Source: a virus. From it: a stretch of DNA of 22,423 nucleotides. A model generated the notes under the pieces. The model saw only the letters and a program-made list of their open reading frames with translations, ran no database searches and had not been told where the DNA came from. Both the position numbers and the translations under genes were made by a program. Location: positions 1 through 22,423 of the IMG/VR virus record IMGVR_UViG_3300009508_000069, one strand, 5' to 3'. Positions 1 to 9,096 of this stretch are shown here, piece by piece (positions within the stretch are counted from its first letter, which is position 1; the number at the start of each line of letters is the position of its first letter).

Positions 1-2
1 AT

Positions 3-1739
3 GAAGATCCAGTTCCGGTGTTTGAGCAAGGTGGAGAAGTTCAATATTTTGCACCACCAAATTCAAGAATTGCTGGATTGAATAATTCAGATATTTTAGC
101 TTTAAACAAAGCAGAAATGAATTTGAAAAAGACTCCTTCTGAATCTCCTACGAATAGATTAAAAGAATTGTTTGAACAGAAAAGGGGTGTTTACGGCGAT
201 ATTTTAGGTTCTTCAGAAGATCAAAAAAATATGACTCAAGCACAGATGTTGTTTGATATTGCCAACACAGCTTTAACTTTTGCAGCTCCTATGCCTGGAG
301 AAAAAGCAGGACTTAGCCCAGCCGAGCGTTTAGCTATGGCTGCTACGACTACCAAGTTACCACAAACTATTGGAGCTCGTGCCGCGGACCTAACCTCTCA
401 AAAACAGAAATTAGATTTAGCCGCATTGCAAGCCGCAGAAACAACTCTTACTGCGGAAGATAAAGCAGCTTCTGCCAAAGAAATAGCTTTGGCTAAAAAT
501 ACTTCCAAAGCAGGAAGTTTTGTCATAGCGGTTGATGATACAGGAAAAGTTGTAGGACGTTATGACCAAAACAATTCCACCGATAAGACCTTGATAAAAA
601 ATTTACCTGAAAACGTAACTTTGAAAAAAATAGGTGAAATAAAAAATAAAACTTCCAAATTAATAAACGTCTTTAAAAACGGTAAGTACGAAATGAATTT
701 AGACTTATCTAATGATGAAGATAGAAAAGAATATGACAAACTTAAAACTGACAAAAATAATACTTTTTTTACAGTAGGCAACCAACCTACAGCGACTAAA
801 GCTACCAAGCCAAAGTACATGAAAATTGTTCCTATAGAAGATGGTGTTCCTAACACTGCAAAAGGCGTTTCTATTGATATCAACAGTGATGACGGAAAGA
901 GTGCGGTTGCACAAATGAAGTTAGATAATAAAAAACCTGATGGCCCAAAATTTCAGTTATTTGACACCTCAACTGAAAAACAATCTATCACAGCTCAACC
1001 TTACCTACTCGATGGAAACATTGTCTATTCTTTTGACGGTGTAAATGTTCAGGTTAAGGAAAATGATAAAATAGTAAACAAAAATATAAGTGAAGTTGGA
1101 GCAGTTGTTATTACAGATGATACTGCTTTTTCTGTCTTAAAAGCCGTTAAAAGCTCTAAGAAAGCTACTAAAGAATTAGAGGAATTAAATACGTTAGAAT
1201 TAGGCGATCAGTATCAAGATGCAAATGATTTTAAAGCTGTAACTAATGCTATGAATCATGCTAGAAATGGAACAGGTCCTTGGTCAAGCTTTCAAGCTTT
1301 AATTAATAATACAGTAGGTGGTATTACAGGAACAGCTCCTTTTAAAGACAACGCTGACAGCAGAAACTTTTTAAAAGCTATTGAACTTTTAAGTAGAACA
1401 GCTTTGGTGTCTAATTCTAGATACGCTTTAGGAGAAATGGCCGCTATTTCTGAATTATATCCAAATCCAGATAATGTTTTTAGATCTCCTAAGTCAGAAG
1501 CGGCTAAATTTATGCAATTAAAAAGATTTGCAATTCAATTTAAAAGAAATAATTTAGAAGCTTTAAAAGAAGGCGGTTTAGATCCTGCTGGAAGAGCTAG
1601 TTACAATAAACACAATCGTTCTCTTGACAGACTTTTAAGTTTATTATCAGATGTGCCTGTTACAGTTCAAGGTACAGGTGGAGGTATAAGCATGGAACAG
1701 TTAAACAAAGCTAAAGAAATTTTAAAAAAGAACAACTAA
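3..1739 (+). CDS. Virion-associated protein, 5'-truncated (unknown function)
   Basis: The frame is open to the window edge, so the true start lies upstream. The GTG at 18 is only the first start-like codon in view and has no convincing ribosome binding site. About 579 residues are visible. The protein is Lys/Asn-rich and mostly hydrophilic. The visible N-terminus carries a GGEVQYFAPPN segment resembling the glycine-rich GGxVxYF stretches of marine phage virion proteins. The C-terminal third (residues about 400-550) looks helical and ends in a Gly-rich linker and Lys-rich tail. It lies 10 nt upstream of the giant virion gene, with an AGAGGG site between them, so the two are probably co-transcribed late genes. 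No enzymatic motif is visible. The virion role is inferred from position and composition. Confidence 0.6.
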   Translation, partial: EDPVPVFEQGGEVQYFAPPNSRIAGLNNSDILALNKAEMNLKKTPSESPTNRLKELFEQKRGVYGDILGSSEDQKNMTQAQMLFDIANTALTFAAPMPGEKAGLSPAERLAMAATTTKLPQTIGARAADLTSQKQKLDLAALQAAETTLTAEDKAASAKEIALAKNTSKAGSFVIAVDDTGKVVGRYDQNNSTDKTLIKNLPENVTLKKIGEIKNKTSKLINVFKNGKYEMNLDLSNDEDRKEYDKLKTDKNNTFFTVGNQPTATKATKPKYMKIVPIEDGVPNTAKGVSIDINSDDGKSAVAQMKLDNKKPDGPKFQLFDTSTEKQSITAQPYLLDGNIVYSFDGVNVQVKENDKIVNKNISEVGAVVITDDTAFSVLKAVKSSKKATKELEELNTLELGDQYQDANDFKAVTNAMNHARNGTGPWSSFQALINNTVGGITGTAPFKDNADSRNFLKAIELLSRTALVSNSRYALGEMAAISELYPNPDNVFRSPKSEAAKFMQLKRFAIQFKRNNLEALKEGGLDPAGRASYNKHNRSLDRLLSLLSDVPVTVQGTGGGISMEQLNKAKEILKKNN

Positions 1740-1749
1740 GAGGGTTTAA

Positions 1750-4700
1750 ATGTCAGAACTTGAAATACCTTCGGGAGATACTTTTACTTCAGAGTTTAAA
1801 CCTTTAGAAGTTGACGATAATCAAATGGTTCAAATGATCAACCTGTTTGAATTTGACGAAAATGGTGAACAACAGTCTCAAGATCAAATAACAAAAAACA
1901 TAGCTGAAGTTTTTATAAGTGAAGCAAAAGAAAAATATAATGTTCCAAACCTCACTTATCAAAGCCTTTTAACACCTGATTCTCCTTTTTTAACAAGTTT
2001 ATATAAAAAAGGAATTATACCCGAAGGAAGTACTTTTGGAGAAGACGAAGAGGGTTTAATCTCTCCTAATGAAAAAATAATTAATTTTCTTTCTACAGCT
2101 AATTTTAGAGAAAACCCTATTTTATCGGGGGCCTTAGATACCGCAGGTAGCGCAACAGGTTTTACCATTGGTGCTGTTAAAGGTGCTCAGATAGGATCTA
2201 AAGTTCCTGGTAAACTAAAGATACCCGCTATGATTACAACAGGTATGATAGGAGGGGTTTTAGGTAGCGAGGTGCTTGAAACAATTCAACAGTCTATTTT
2301 TGGAAAGCCCTCTGCTCGTTTGCCGTCTCAAAGATCTAAATACGAAGGTGGTGTAACTGGCATGAATGTAGCTAATTTTTTATCAGCTCCTTACATGTTA
2401 CCTAGATACATCCAAATGGGTTCTAGTCAAGTTTTAAAGAACTTACAAAAAAATGCAAAATTACGTTTTGATAAATTAGCTTTTGCAAATAAAGGTAAGT
2501 TCCGAGATAAAGCTTTAGAATCAATTATAAAAAAAGGCAAAGCACCTCTTGGTTTAAGATTTGAAGCAGGTGCTGAAAGATTTTTACAAGGTTTTATAGA
2601 CACCTCTAGAAAAAATCCTTTTCTTTATGCTTCAGGAGAACTTTTTTCAGCAGCTGGTTCAGGCACAGGTGCCACTATTTCTGAAGAGTTATATCCTGGA
2701 GAAGCTCTTCCAAGAGTGGGCTTTGAATTAGGATTAGGAGTTCCCTCTGCTTTAGTACCTCATTTAGCCTTATCTAATGTAATTAAAAAAAGTTATGGTG
2801 CTTTAAAAGATTTTAGAACTAAGGCAAAAGAAATAAATCCTGTGACAGGAGAAAAGTTTGGAGCTAAAGGAGCTATTGCAGAAAGTAAAGCAGCAGATTA
2901 TTTTAAACAAAGAAAATTAAGAACAAGTATTGACGGTCTTTTATCTCAGTTAGAAAAATATATGGATGACGGTGATATTAATTCTTTATTAAACACTTTA
3001 GAAGGTAGCTTCTTAAACTTAGATCCAAACTTAAAAAAAGTTATGGGAGAAAAAGGAACTAAAGAGTTAATACAATTAGTAAGTAAATCTTCAGGATTAA
3101 AATCAGGAAACCCTATTTTAATGGCTTACGAGGGTGCTTTAAATGCTCGTTATGATTTCATGGGTAATGAAGTTAATAGTAAATTTAGAGAAGCTACTAA
3201 CGGATTGCTTCAAATGATGCAAATATTAATCGGTACAGGGGATGATGCAGCCTTAAAAGTAGCTTCTGAAATAGAATATAGTTTAATGGGTTCTTCGGTT
3301 CAAGCAAACATAGACGGTAAAGTAAGTTCTTTACTAGCTGCTTTTGACAAAGTTAAAGGCAAAAACACTAAAGACAATGTACAATTAAGCGAAAAACTGT
3401 TTAGTTTGTTAAAAAACGAATACAAATTGTGGAGAACTCAAGAGCGGAAATTTTATGACGGTGTTCCTAATTATAACTTTGACGAAGGTTTTCAATTTAA
3501 AGATGAATCTGGAGAAATTATAGAAGATGGTTTTTCAAACTTTTTAGAAATTTTAACAGATCCTGACGTTCTTCCTGTTGATAGAAACTTTGGTCAAGCC
3601 CTGATGAGAAAACAAGGTTTTGGACCTCTTCTCAACTATGCCAATGACATGCGAATTAAATTAGGACTACCTGAAGAAGGCGCTTTAACTTTAGCAGACG
3701 ATGCGGCTTCCGCGGCTCCTATCACAAATAAAAATATTCAAAATTCTGAAATAAAATTAGCTAATATGGAAAGACCTAGTGTAACGGCTAGTTACAATAA
3801 TTATAAACAAACTATTTTAAATAGAATAGAAAACGAAACATACGAAGGTGCTACGGATGATCTTAGCATAGATAAAACTATTATAGATGAAATAGAAAAA
3901 ACCATACGCGTAGATCAACCTTTAAGAGGTCAAAATTATAATTACCAAAACAGGACTAAAGATAGAAGACAACTTATTCAATTTGTAAAAGAAAAAGTAA
4001 AACTTCAAACTTTAATTAATGCGGAACGATCTAAAAGATCTGCAACAGAAGTTGTGTCACAAGCAACGGATAGACCTGATTTAGGCTCTTTAACTTTAGA
4101 TGAAATGAGATTAGCCCGATCTAATGCTTTAGATTTAGCTGCAAATCTTAGAGGAGAAGGCAAACCTCAACTTGCTAACAGAGCGAGCGCTATGGCAAAA
4201 GCTATTCTTCTTGATATACAATCTATATCAGATGATAAGTTACCTGAACTAAAAAGAGCTAATAATTTTTCAAGATCAGGGAACGATGTTTTCACAAGAA
4301 CCTTTGTTGGAAAAGTATTAGCTAAAAACAAAGACGGTTCTCAAACTATACCTATAGAAACTATAGTAGATCAATTACAAGCTTCAAATAACAAAACTTA
4401 TCTTAGATTTGCTCAAATACAAGACGCGCATGACTTTATCAATACTAATAATTTAAGAGCTCCCGAAGATAAATTTGGAACTATGAAAAGTTACAGAAGT
4501 ACTTTGACAGGGATATTAAGAAACATAGCTTCCAACAAATCTATATTTAATGAAGAGACAGGGGCTGTAAATTCTAATGGTTTAAAAAAATGGATGACAA
4601 AAAACGAACCTTTATTAAATATTTTTCCTGCTTTAAGACGAGATTTATTAAATGCAGAAACCGCTAATAATCTTTTAAAAAATGTTAAAGATGAAACTAA

Positions 4701-6528
4701 GGAAACAAATAAGATTTTAGAATCAACTTTTAATTTTTCTAAGTTTGCGGATGTTGAAAACCCTTCTAAATATATTTCACAAATTATAAATAGCGACCAA
4801 CCCATAAAAAGTTTAAATAATATTTTAAATAATATTAAAAATTTAAAAACGCCTGACAAAAATTTAGGGCAATATACTAAAAAAGTAAAAACTCTTTCAG
4901 GTGAGTTAGAAGAAACAGCAACAGCAAACAAGGAAAATATTCTTAAAGGTTTTAAACAATCTGTTTTAGAATATGTTTTAGTAGGTTCGGGTAGTTCAGG
5001 AGCAAACTCTAGATTCAGTCCTAGCAGGGCTTACAGTCTTTTGTTTGATGATATTAAAACATCTGGTGGTGAGACACGACAGTCCTTAGCTAAATGGATG
5101 TTGTCTAGCGGAGTTGCTAATAATCAAGAAATAACAACATACAGAACACTTTTAGAACAAATGGGTAAATTTGAAGCTGCGGAAGCTTCAGGAAGTTTGG
5201 CAGATTTAGGAGAAGGTTCTGTCAATTCTATGTTTGATTTTTATTTAAGAGTTTCAGGATCTGCCATTGGTGCAAAAATGCAGAATTTAATACCTGGCAG
5301 CACTGGAGCAGGTCAATTAGTAGCCGCTTCAGCAGGTAGTAAATTGATGAGGAGACTTTTCCAAGAAATACCTGAAAGCATGAAATTGGATGCTATGGCC
5401 GCTATAATGCAAGACCCTCCTGCTTTAGCCAAATTATTAAGACAAGCTAAGGATGAAAAAGCTCAAAGAGGTAATGCTTCTTGGTTTAGAAAATTTTTTG
5501 AAAAATCAGGCATTTTAGCTAAAGGTAGTGGCATTAGAAGAACTATTCCATTAACACAAGAAGTAATAAAACCAGAGATAGATCCTTTTGAAATGTTAAA
5601 TCAAGAAGATAATACTCAACAGAGTTCGGTTGAACCGAGTATACAAATGGGTACTCCCACCACCCAAGTAGCCTCAAGTCAGCCATTTTTGAGCGGATTG
5701 AACGTCGCTCCCGCGGGAGGCGGTATCTCCTCCACCGCCTCCGCGCCTACCAATAGAGCTCAATATGCTTCGCTATTTCCTAATGACATAGTTTCAGGAA
5801 TGATACCTACAGCTACTATGGCTGACGGTGGTGCCGTACCTCCAAGAAATGTCGAGATAAAAGGACAACCTCATATGCTTGCGTATATTACGCCTCAAGA
5901 AGGTGGGATACTACAACTTTTAGGCGGGTCAGGTAAAGCGGGACCTATGGGTATTCCTAGTTTCTTCGCGGATGATGACAGTGATGAAGCTTCAGAAGTT
6001 AGTGAACACTCTGAGGATGCGGCAGCCGGTACAGGTGGCCCCAGCTCAGGTGATATGGGTCTAGACGATAGTATTGCAGACATGGCTAATGCTATGGCAG
6101 GACACACAGCAGGAACAACGGGCTATTCAGATGTACAAGGATCTATTAACTATGCCCCCGTAGGAAAAATAGGTTTTGATCCTTTTGGTTTAAGAAATAA
6201 AATGAACCAACATGCTCGAAACTCTTTGTCTAGAGGTGTACAACCTAGTTTTACTACAGATACCAAGGGTAATGTTACGTCTGTTACAGGACCTGGAGGT
6301 CCTTCTTCAGGAATGCCAGGTATAGGTAGTTTACTATCTATGATTGGAACTAATATGGGTGTTACGACTACCACAGGATATAATCAAAATACAAATAATC
6401 CAAATGACAACGGTAATGACAATGAGTTAATTCGTAGAATACAACCTATTACCCCTCAACAGCAATATAGAACAGCTTTAAATCTGTACAATCAAAACCC
6501 TAATCGATACACATTAAGGACTAGATAA
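1750..6528 (+). CDS. Giant (1592 aa) virion protein, possible internal/ejection protein
   Basis: An AGAGGG ribosome binding site precedes the ATG. The N-terminus is acidic. Residues about 126-173 form a Gly/Ala-rich hydrophobic stretch with glycine-zipper spacing (GAVKGAQIG, MIGGVLG) that could insert into membrane. A long Lys/Glu-rich, predominantly helical middle (about 400-1200) follows. A second small-residue-rich patch precedes a low-complexity tail (about 1290-1592) rich in Gly, Pro, Ser and Asn. The tail includes MADGGAVPPRN at 1357 and a KGQPHMLAYITP segment, which I recognise as typical of marine phage virion proteins. Length, membrane-active-looking segment and position before the endolysin suggest an internal virion (DNA ejection) protein. 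A tail or structural scaffold is the alternative. No peptidoglycan hydrolase motif is visible. The gene is visibly more AT-rich than the replication genes. Confidence 0.65.
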   Translation: MSELEIPSGDTFTSEFKPLEVDDNQMVQMINLFEFDENGEQQSQDQITKNIAEVFISEAKEKYNVPNLTYQSLLTPDSPFLTSLYKKGIIPEGSTFGEDEEGLISPNEKIINFLSTANFRENPILSGALDTAGSATGFTIGAVKGAQIGSKVPGKLKIPAMITTGMIGGVLGSEVLETIQQSIFGKPSARLPSQRSKYEGGVTGMNVANFLSAPYMLPRYIQMGSSQVLKNLQKNAKLRFDKLAFANKGKFRDKALESIIKKGKAPLGLRFEAGAERFLQGFIDTSRKNPFLYASGELFSAAGSGTGATISEELYPGEALPRVGFELGLGVPSALVPHLALSNVIKKSYGALKDFRTKAKEINPVTGEKFGAKGAIAESKAADYFKQRKLRTSIDGLLSQLEKYMDDGDINSLLNTLEGSFLNLDPNLKKVMGEKGTKELIQLVSKSSGLKSGNPILMAYEGALNARYDFMGNEVNSKFREATNGLLQMMQILIGTGDDAALKVASEIEYSLMGSSVQANIDGKVSSLLAAFDKVKGKNTKDNVQLSEKLFSLLKNEYKLWRTQERKFYDGVPNYNFDEGFQFKDESGEIIEDGFSNFLEILTDPDVLPVDRNFGQALMRKQGFGPLLNYANDMRIKLGLPEEGALTLADDAASAAPITNKNIQNSEIKLANMERPSVTASYNNYKQTILNRIENETYEGATDDLSIDKTIIDEIEKTIRVDQPLRGQNYNYQNRTKDRRQLIQFVKEKVKLQTLINAERSKRSATEVVSQATDRPDLGSLTLDEMRLARSNALDLAANLRGEGKPQLANRASAMAKAILLDIQSISDDKLPELKRANNFSRSGNDVFTRTFVGKVLAKNKDGSQTIPIETIVDQLQASNNKTYLRFAQIQDAHDFINTNNLRAPEDKFGTMKSYRSTLTGILRNIASNKSIFNEETGAVNSNGLKKWMTKNEPLLNIFPALRRDLLNAETANNLLKNVKDETKETNKILESTFNFSKFADVENPSKYISQIINSDQPIKSLNNILNNIKNLKTPDKNLGQYTKKVKTLSGELEETATANKENILKGFKQSVLEYVLVGSGSSGANSRFSPSRAYSLLFDDIKTSGGETRQSLAKWMLSSGVANNQEITTYRTLLEQMGKFEAAEASGSLADLGEGSVNSMFDFYLRVSGSAIGAKMQNLIPGSTGAGQLVAASAGSKLMRRLFQEIPESMKLDAMAAIMQDPPALAKLLRQAKDEKAQRGNASWFRKFFEKSGILAKGSGIRRTIPLTQEVIKPEIDPFEMLNQEDNTQQSSVEPSIQMGTPTTQVASSQPFLSGLNVAPAGGGISSTASAPTNRAQYASLFPNDIVSGMIPTATMADGGAVPPRNVEIKGQPHMLAYITPQEGGILQLLGGSGKAGPMGIPSFFADDDSDEASEVSEHSEDAAAGTGGPSSGDMGLDDSIADMANAMAGHTAGTTGYSDVQGSINYAPVGKIGFDPFGLRNKMNQHARNSLSRGVQPSFTTDTKGNVTSVTGPGGPSSGMPGIGSLLSMIGTNMGVTTTTGYNQNTNNPNDNGNDNELIRRIQPITPQQQYRTALNLYNQNPNRYTLRTR
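5716..5742 (+). repeat. GC-rich 9-bp perfect inverted repeat inside the virion gene
   Basis: GGAGGCGGT (5716-5724) and ACCGCCTCC (5734-5742) are perfect inverted copies separated by 9 nt. They lie in a short GC-rich island (about 5700-5745) within an otherwise AT-rich gene. The island encodes the Ala/Gly/Ser linker ahead of the low-complexity tail. It would form a strong mRNA hairpin, but it may only reflect Gly/Ser/Ala codon choice. Confidence 0.5.
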
Positions 6529-6972
6529 ATGCAACTAAGTCAAAACTTTACTCTGGCTGAGTTAACAAAAAGCCAGACCGCAGAGCGTAGAGGTATAACT
6601 AACGTACCAGACGCGGAAGCCATAGAAAATTTAAAGATGCTTGCAGAAAACATTTTGCAGCCAGTGCGTAATGAGTTCGGCAGCTTCATGGTATCCAGTG
6701 GGTACCGCTGTCCAGAGCTTTCAATAGCGATTGGTAGCTCCAAGAACTCACAACACTGCACAGGAAGCGCCGCTGATTTTGAAGTAGCTAACGTAGATAA
6801 TTACCTATTAGCTCAATGGATAAGAGACAATCTTATCTTCGATCAGCTGATCCTTGAGTGTTACACAGGCGGAAACACAGGGTGGATCCACTGTTCTTAT
6901 GCATTGCGAGCTCGTAAAGAGTTACTTACATACGACAGAGTAAACAAGTACAGACAAGGTCTAATTAAGTAA
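6529..6972 (+). CDS. Peptidase M15-family endolysin
   Basis: A 147-aa zinc peptidase of the M15 (VanY/DacA-like) type. It should cleave peptide cross-links or D-Ala/L-Ala-D-Glu bonds in host peptidoglycan during lysis. The zinc/catalytic signature is complete: SQHCTGSAADF gives His76 and Asp83 (SxHxxGxAxD), Glu110 lies in LILEC and His121 in GWIHCSY. The N-terminal NFTLAELTKSQTA segment and the VSSGYRCPELS core match phage M15A enzymes. No signal peptide is visible, so it would need a holin or another export route. The ATG follows the stop of the upstream virion gene directly, indicating translational coupling. The 3' end overlaps the convergent helicase gene by 12 bp. Confidence 0.85.
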   Translation: MQLSQNFTLAELTKSQTAERRGITNVPDAEAIENLKMLAENILQPVRNEFGSFMVSSGYRCPELSIAIGSSKNSQHCTGSAADFEVANVDNYLLAQWIRDNLIFDQLILECYTGGNTGWIHCSYALRARKELLTYDRVNKYRQGLIK

Positions 6973-8406
6973 CCATCTCTTCTGTTCTTCGCCTAAGACT
7001 TCTCCAGCTAGGTTTATCTTTTCTCGCAGAGACTTGACAATCTTCTCGTCAATCGTGTCTTCCACAATCAAATCTATATAAGTCACAGCTTTCTTCTGAC
7101 CTATTCTATGAGCACGGTCTTCAGACTGTAGCCTTATCTCCAGATCATAACTGTTACTGTAATAGATCATAGTGTTAGCGGCTGTAAGTGTAATACCATA
7201 ACCACCCGTCTTAGGCTGACCTACAAAAAAGCGCAAAGGACTGTTCATATCTTGAAATTTATCCACAGTCTGTTGTCGATCGTCTTGCTTGGTTCCACCA
7301 TAGTAGGTTGCCACCGAATCGCCGCCATACTTAGAAGACAGAGCTTTTTCTATTTCTAAAATATCATGTGTGTAGTTACACCATATAATAATTTTACCGG
7401 AACATTCTTCTACCGCGGCCAACAGCTCAGTCAGTCTGTTGTTATCTAACACTTTCATTTCACCTTCGTCACTCACAAGATATCCACAGCATATCTGTTG
7501 CAGTCTCATAATCTGTGTAAGTACACTAGCGGTAGTAGCCAGCTGGCCCTCGTCTAACTGAGCCAAGGCATACTTCTTCATCTGCGCGTACAGCTTGGTT
7601 TGTTCCGCGGTCAACGGCACATTCCGTTTGACGTAAATCTTATCGGGTAAGTCCAGACAATCTTCCTTGAGGGTTCTTACACTAAACCTGTTGAGCTTAT
7701 CATTGAGCTCGTCCAAGCGTCTGTAGCCTGTGATCTCATTGAAGCTCCTTGCTCCCATAAATCTTTTTTGTACAACAGCATATCTGTTTTGAAAGGCAAA
7801 ATAACTGGCCTGATCCAGTGACATAGGGTCTAAGAAGGCACACTGAGAGTACAAATCCATAGGGCTTTTTGTAACAGGAGAGCCCGTCAGGATACGTTTA
7901 TACTTAGCATACTTACCTAACTGCATAATATTTTTAGTACGAGATGCCTTACGGTTCTTTATAGTCGTGCTTTCATCTACAATCATCATATTGTCAGGGT
8001 TTTTCTTTAAAAAATAATAGGCAGCTTTCTTACCACGATCAGAGCTGAAAGCCTCAACATTGATAACAAAAAACTTTATACCCGCCATAGTTTCAAACAC
8101 AAGCTTTTGCATACTGTCTTGGAAAGCCTTGGTGGTGCTGGGTTGCCAACGAACCACGAACCTTTCAAACTCTTCCGGCAAGTGATTCGGTATCTCTTGT
8201 TTGATCCAGTTATCGTATACACCTTTAGGAGCTACGATCATTACCGAATCAATTTCACCTTTTAATTTTAATTTACCAACAGTATCTATTGCTACTTTAG
8301 ATTTACCTAAACCCATCTCCATAAACAAGCCGTAGTAAGGTCTTTCCCAACTATCGTCTATGACTTCTTCCTGATGTTTAAAAGGATTTGTCTTATACAT
8401 ATACAT
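6961..8406 (-). CDS. SNF2-family (SF2) DNA helicase/translocase
   Basis: A 481-aa two-RecA-fold ATPase. Motifs in order: Q-like His11-Gln12; motif I MEMGLGKS (29-36); motif II Asp144-Glu145 in MIVDEST, a DEST variant; motif III LTGSP (173-177); motif V GYGITLTAA (402-410); and motif VI QSEDRAHRIGQ (427-437), which is diagnostic of SNF2 proteins. Such phage enzymes probably translocate on dsDNA and remodel replication or recombination intermediates. The first ATG is chosen because GGAG lies 9 nt upstream; a second Met is at residue 3. It is the only long minus-strand gene in the window. It sits between the late and replication blocks and converges with the endolysin. Its promoter region overlaps that of the replication operon. 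Confidence 0.9.
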   Translation of the reverse strand: MYMYKTNPFKHQEEVIDDSWERPYYGLFMEMGLGKSKVAIDTVGKLKLKGEIDSVMIVAPKGVYDNWIKQEIPNHLPEEFERFVVRWQPSTTKAFQDSMQKLVFETMAGIKFFVINVEAFSSDRGKKAAYYFLKKNPDNMMIVDESTTIKNRKASRTKNIMQLGKYAKYKRILTGSPVTKSPMDLYSQCAFLDPMSLDQASYFAFQNRYAVVQKRFMGARSFNEITGYRRLDELNDKLNRFSVRTLKEDCLDLPDKIYVKRNVPLTAEQTKLYAQMKKYALAQLDEGQLATTASVLTQIMRLQQICCGYLVSDEGEMKVLDNNRLTELLAAVEECSGKIIIWCNYTHDILEIEKALSSKYGGDSVATYYGGTKQDDRQQTVDKFQDMNSPLRFFVGQPKTGGYGITLTAANTMIYYSNSYDLEIRLQSEDRAHRIGQKKAVTYIDLIVEDTIDEKIVKSLREKINLAGEVLGEEQKRWLLN

Positions 8407-8419
8407 TTATTTTATCTCC

Positions 8420-8458
8420 GTGCTTGACATCTATATTACAATATGCGATTTATTATAT
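8420..8458 (+). promoter_or_regulatory. Candidate promoter P1 of the replication operon
   Basis: GTGCTTGACAT (8420-8430), 20 nt, then TATTATAT (8451-8458), upstream of the gene at 8517. The identical two-part arrangement recurs at 17163-17201. A TTGACA -35 box is clear. The TATTAT would sit 21 nt away, longer than the usual 16-18, so either the -10 is a weaker hexamer closer in or the element is phage-specific. The spacer contains the octamer TATGCGAT (8442-8449). 8459-8516 holds only the leader and the AAAGGA site for the next gene. Confidence 0.5.
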
Positions 8459-8466
8459 TAATGCAA
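8438..8466 (-). promoter_or_regulatory. Candidate promoter for the SNF2 helicase gene
   Basis: Read on the minus strand: TTGCAT (8466-8461), 17 nt, TATTGT (8443-8438), about 30 nt before the helicase start codon. The spacing fits a sigma70-type promoter, though both boxes are imperfect. It overlaps P1 on the other strand, so the two would compete or be co-regulated. Confidence 0.35.
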
Positions 8467-8516
8467 GGCTATAAAAAAGTCTTTAACCACGAAACAGCAA
8501 ACGCGAAAGGAAAAAT

Positions 8517-9095
8517 ATGGAAGATAGTTTGTTCAACGATATGCAAAAGGACGCTGTTAGTCAGCGTACTGGTGTAGAAAGTACAGACACAGGTCGATTG
8601 TCGAATGTGTCTACTTTAGCAAGTAAAATAATCCAAATGGAAAACAAGGTTAAGTTTCTTGAAGAGGAGCTCAAAACATCTAAGAAAGAGTTGTTAGAGC
8701 TTACAGATCAGGATCTTCCGGCCGCTATGGAAGAGATTAACATGGAAAGTTTTACTTTAAGTGATGGATCAGAAGTGAAGGTTATACCTACCTATGGTGG
8801 TACAATCAGAGCTGATGACAGACCTCAAGCGCATACTTGGCTAAGAGATAACGGTTATGGTGATTTAGTTAAAAACACTATCTCTGCTAACTTTGGCATG
8901 GGCGAGGATAACTTAGCAAAAGATTTTTATCAGTCTGCTCTCGATAGGGGCTTTCAGGTTGATAAGAAAGAAGCGGTTCATCCAATGAGTTTAAAGTCGT
9001 GGGTCAAAGAGATGACAGAAAATGGAAGTGAGTTTCCAAGTGATCTGTTTGGCGCGTTTATAGGTAAAAAAGCTAAAATTGTGAAGGGGAAATAG
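8517..9095 (+). CDS. Coiled-coil phage protein of unknown function
   Basis: 192 aa; the ATG is preceded by AAAGGA at good spacing. Residues about 30-65 form a Lys/Glu/Leu heptad-rich coiled coil. The C-terminal half (about 70-190) appears to be a compact domain with VKNTISANFGMGED, KEAVHPMSLKSWVKEM and FPSDLFGAFIGKKAKI segments. The last resembles a motif I recall from uncharacterised phage proteins near replication genes. It is first in the replication operon, one nt before the SSB-like gene, which suggests a role in DNA replication or recombination. No catalytic residues are recognisable and I cannot assign a named family. Confidence 0.65.
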   Translation: MEDSLFNDMQKDAVSQRTGVESTDTGRLSNVSTLASKIIQMENKVKFLEEELKTSKKELLELTDQDLPAAMEEINMESFTLSDGSEVKVIPTYGGTIRADDRPQAHTWLRDNGYGDLVKNTISANFGMGEDNLAKDFYQSALDRGFQVDKKEAVHPMSLKSWVKEMTENGSEFPSDLFGAFIGKKAKIVKGK

Positions 9096-9096
9096 A

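Noticed and set aside
18-20. GTG at 18 as the true start of the first gene
   Set aside because: The frame is open upstream to the window edge and no ribosome site can be judged, so the gene is treated as 5'-truncated.
4491-4931. 146-codon minus-strand frame opposite the giant virion gene
   Set aside because: Antisense shadow with Phe/Leu/Ser-rich composition mirroring Lys/Asn-rich coding; no start signal.
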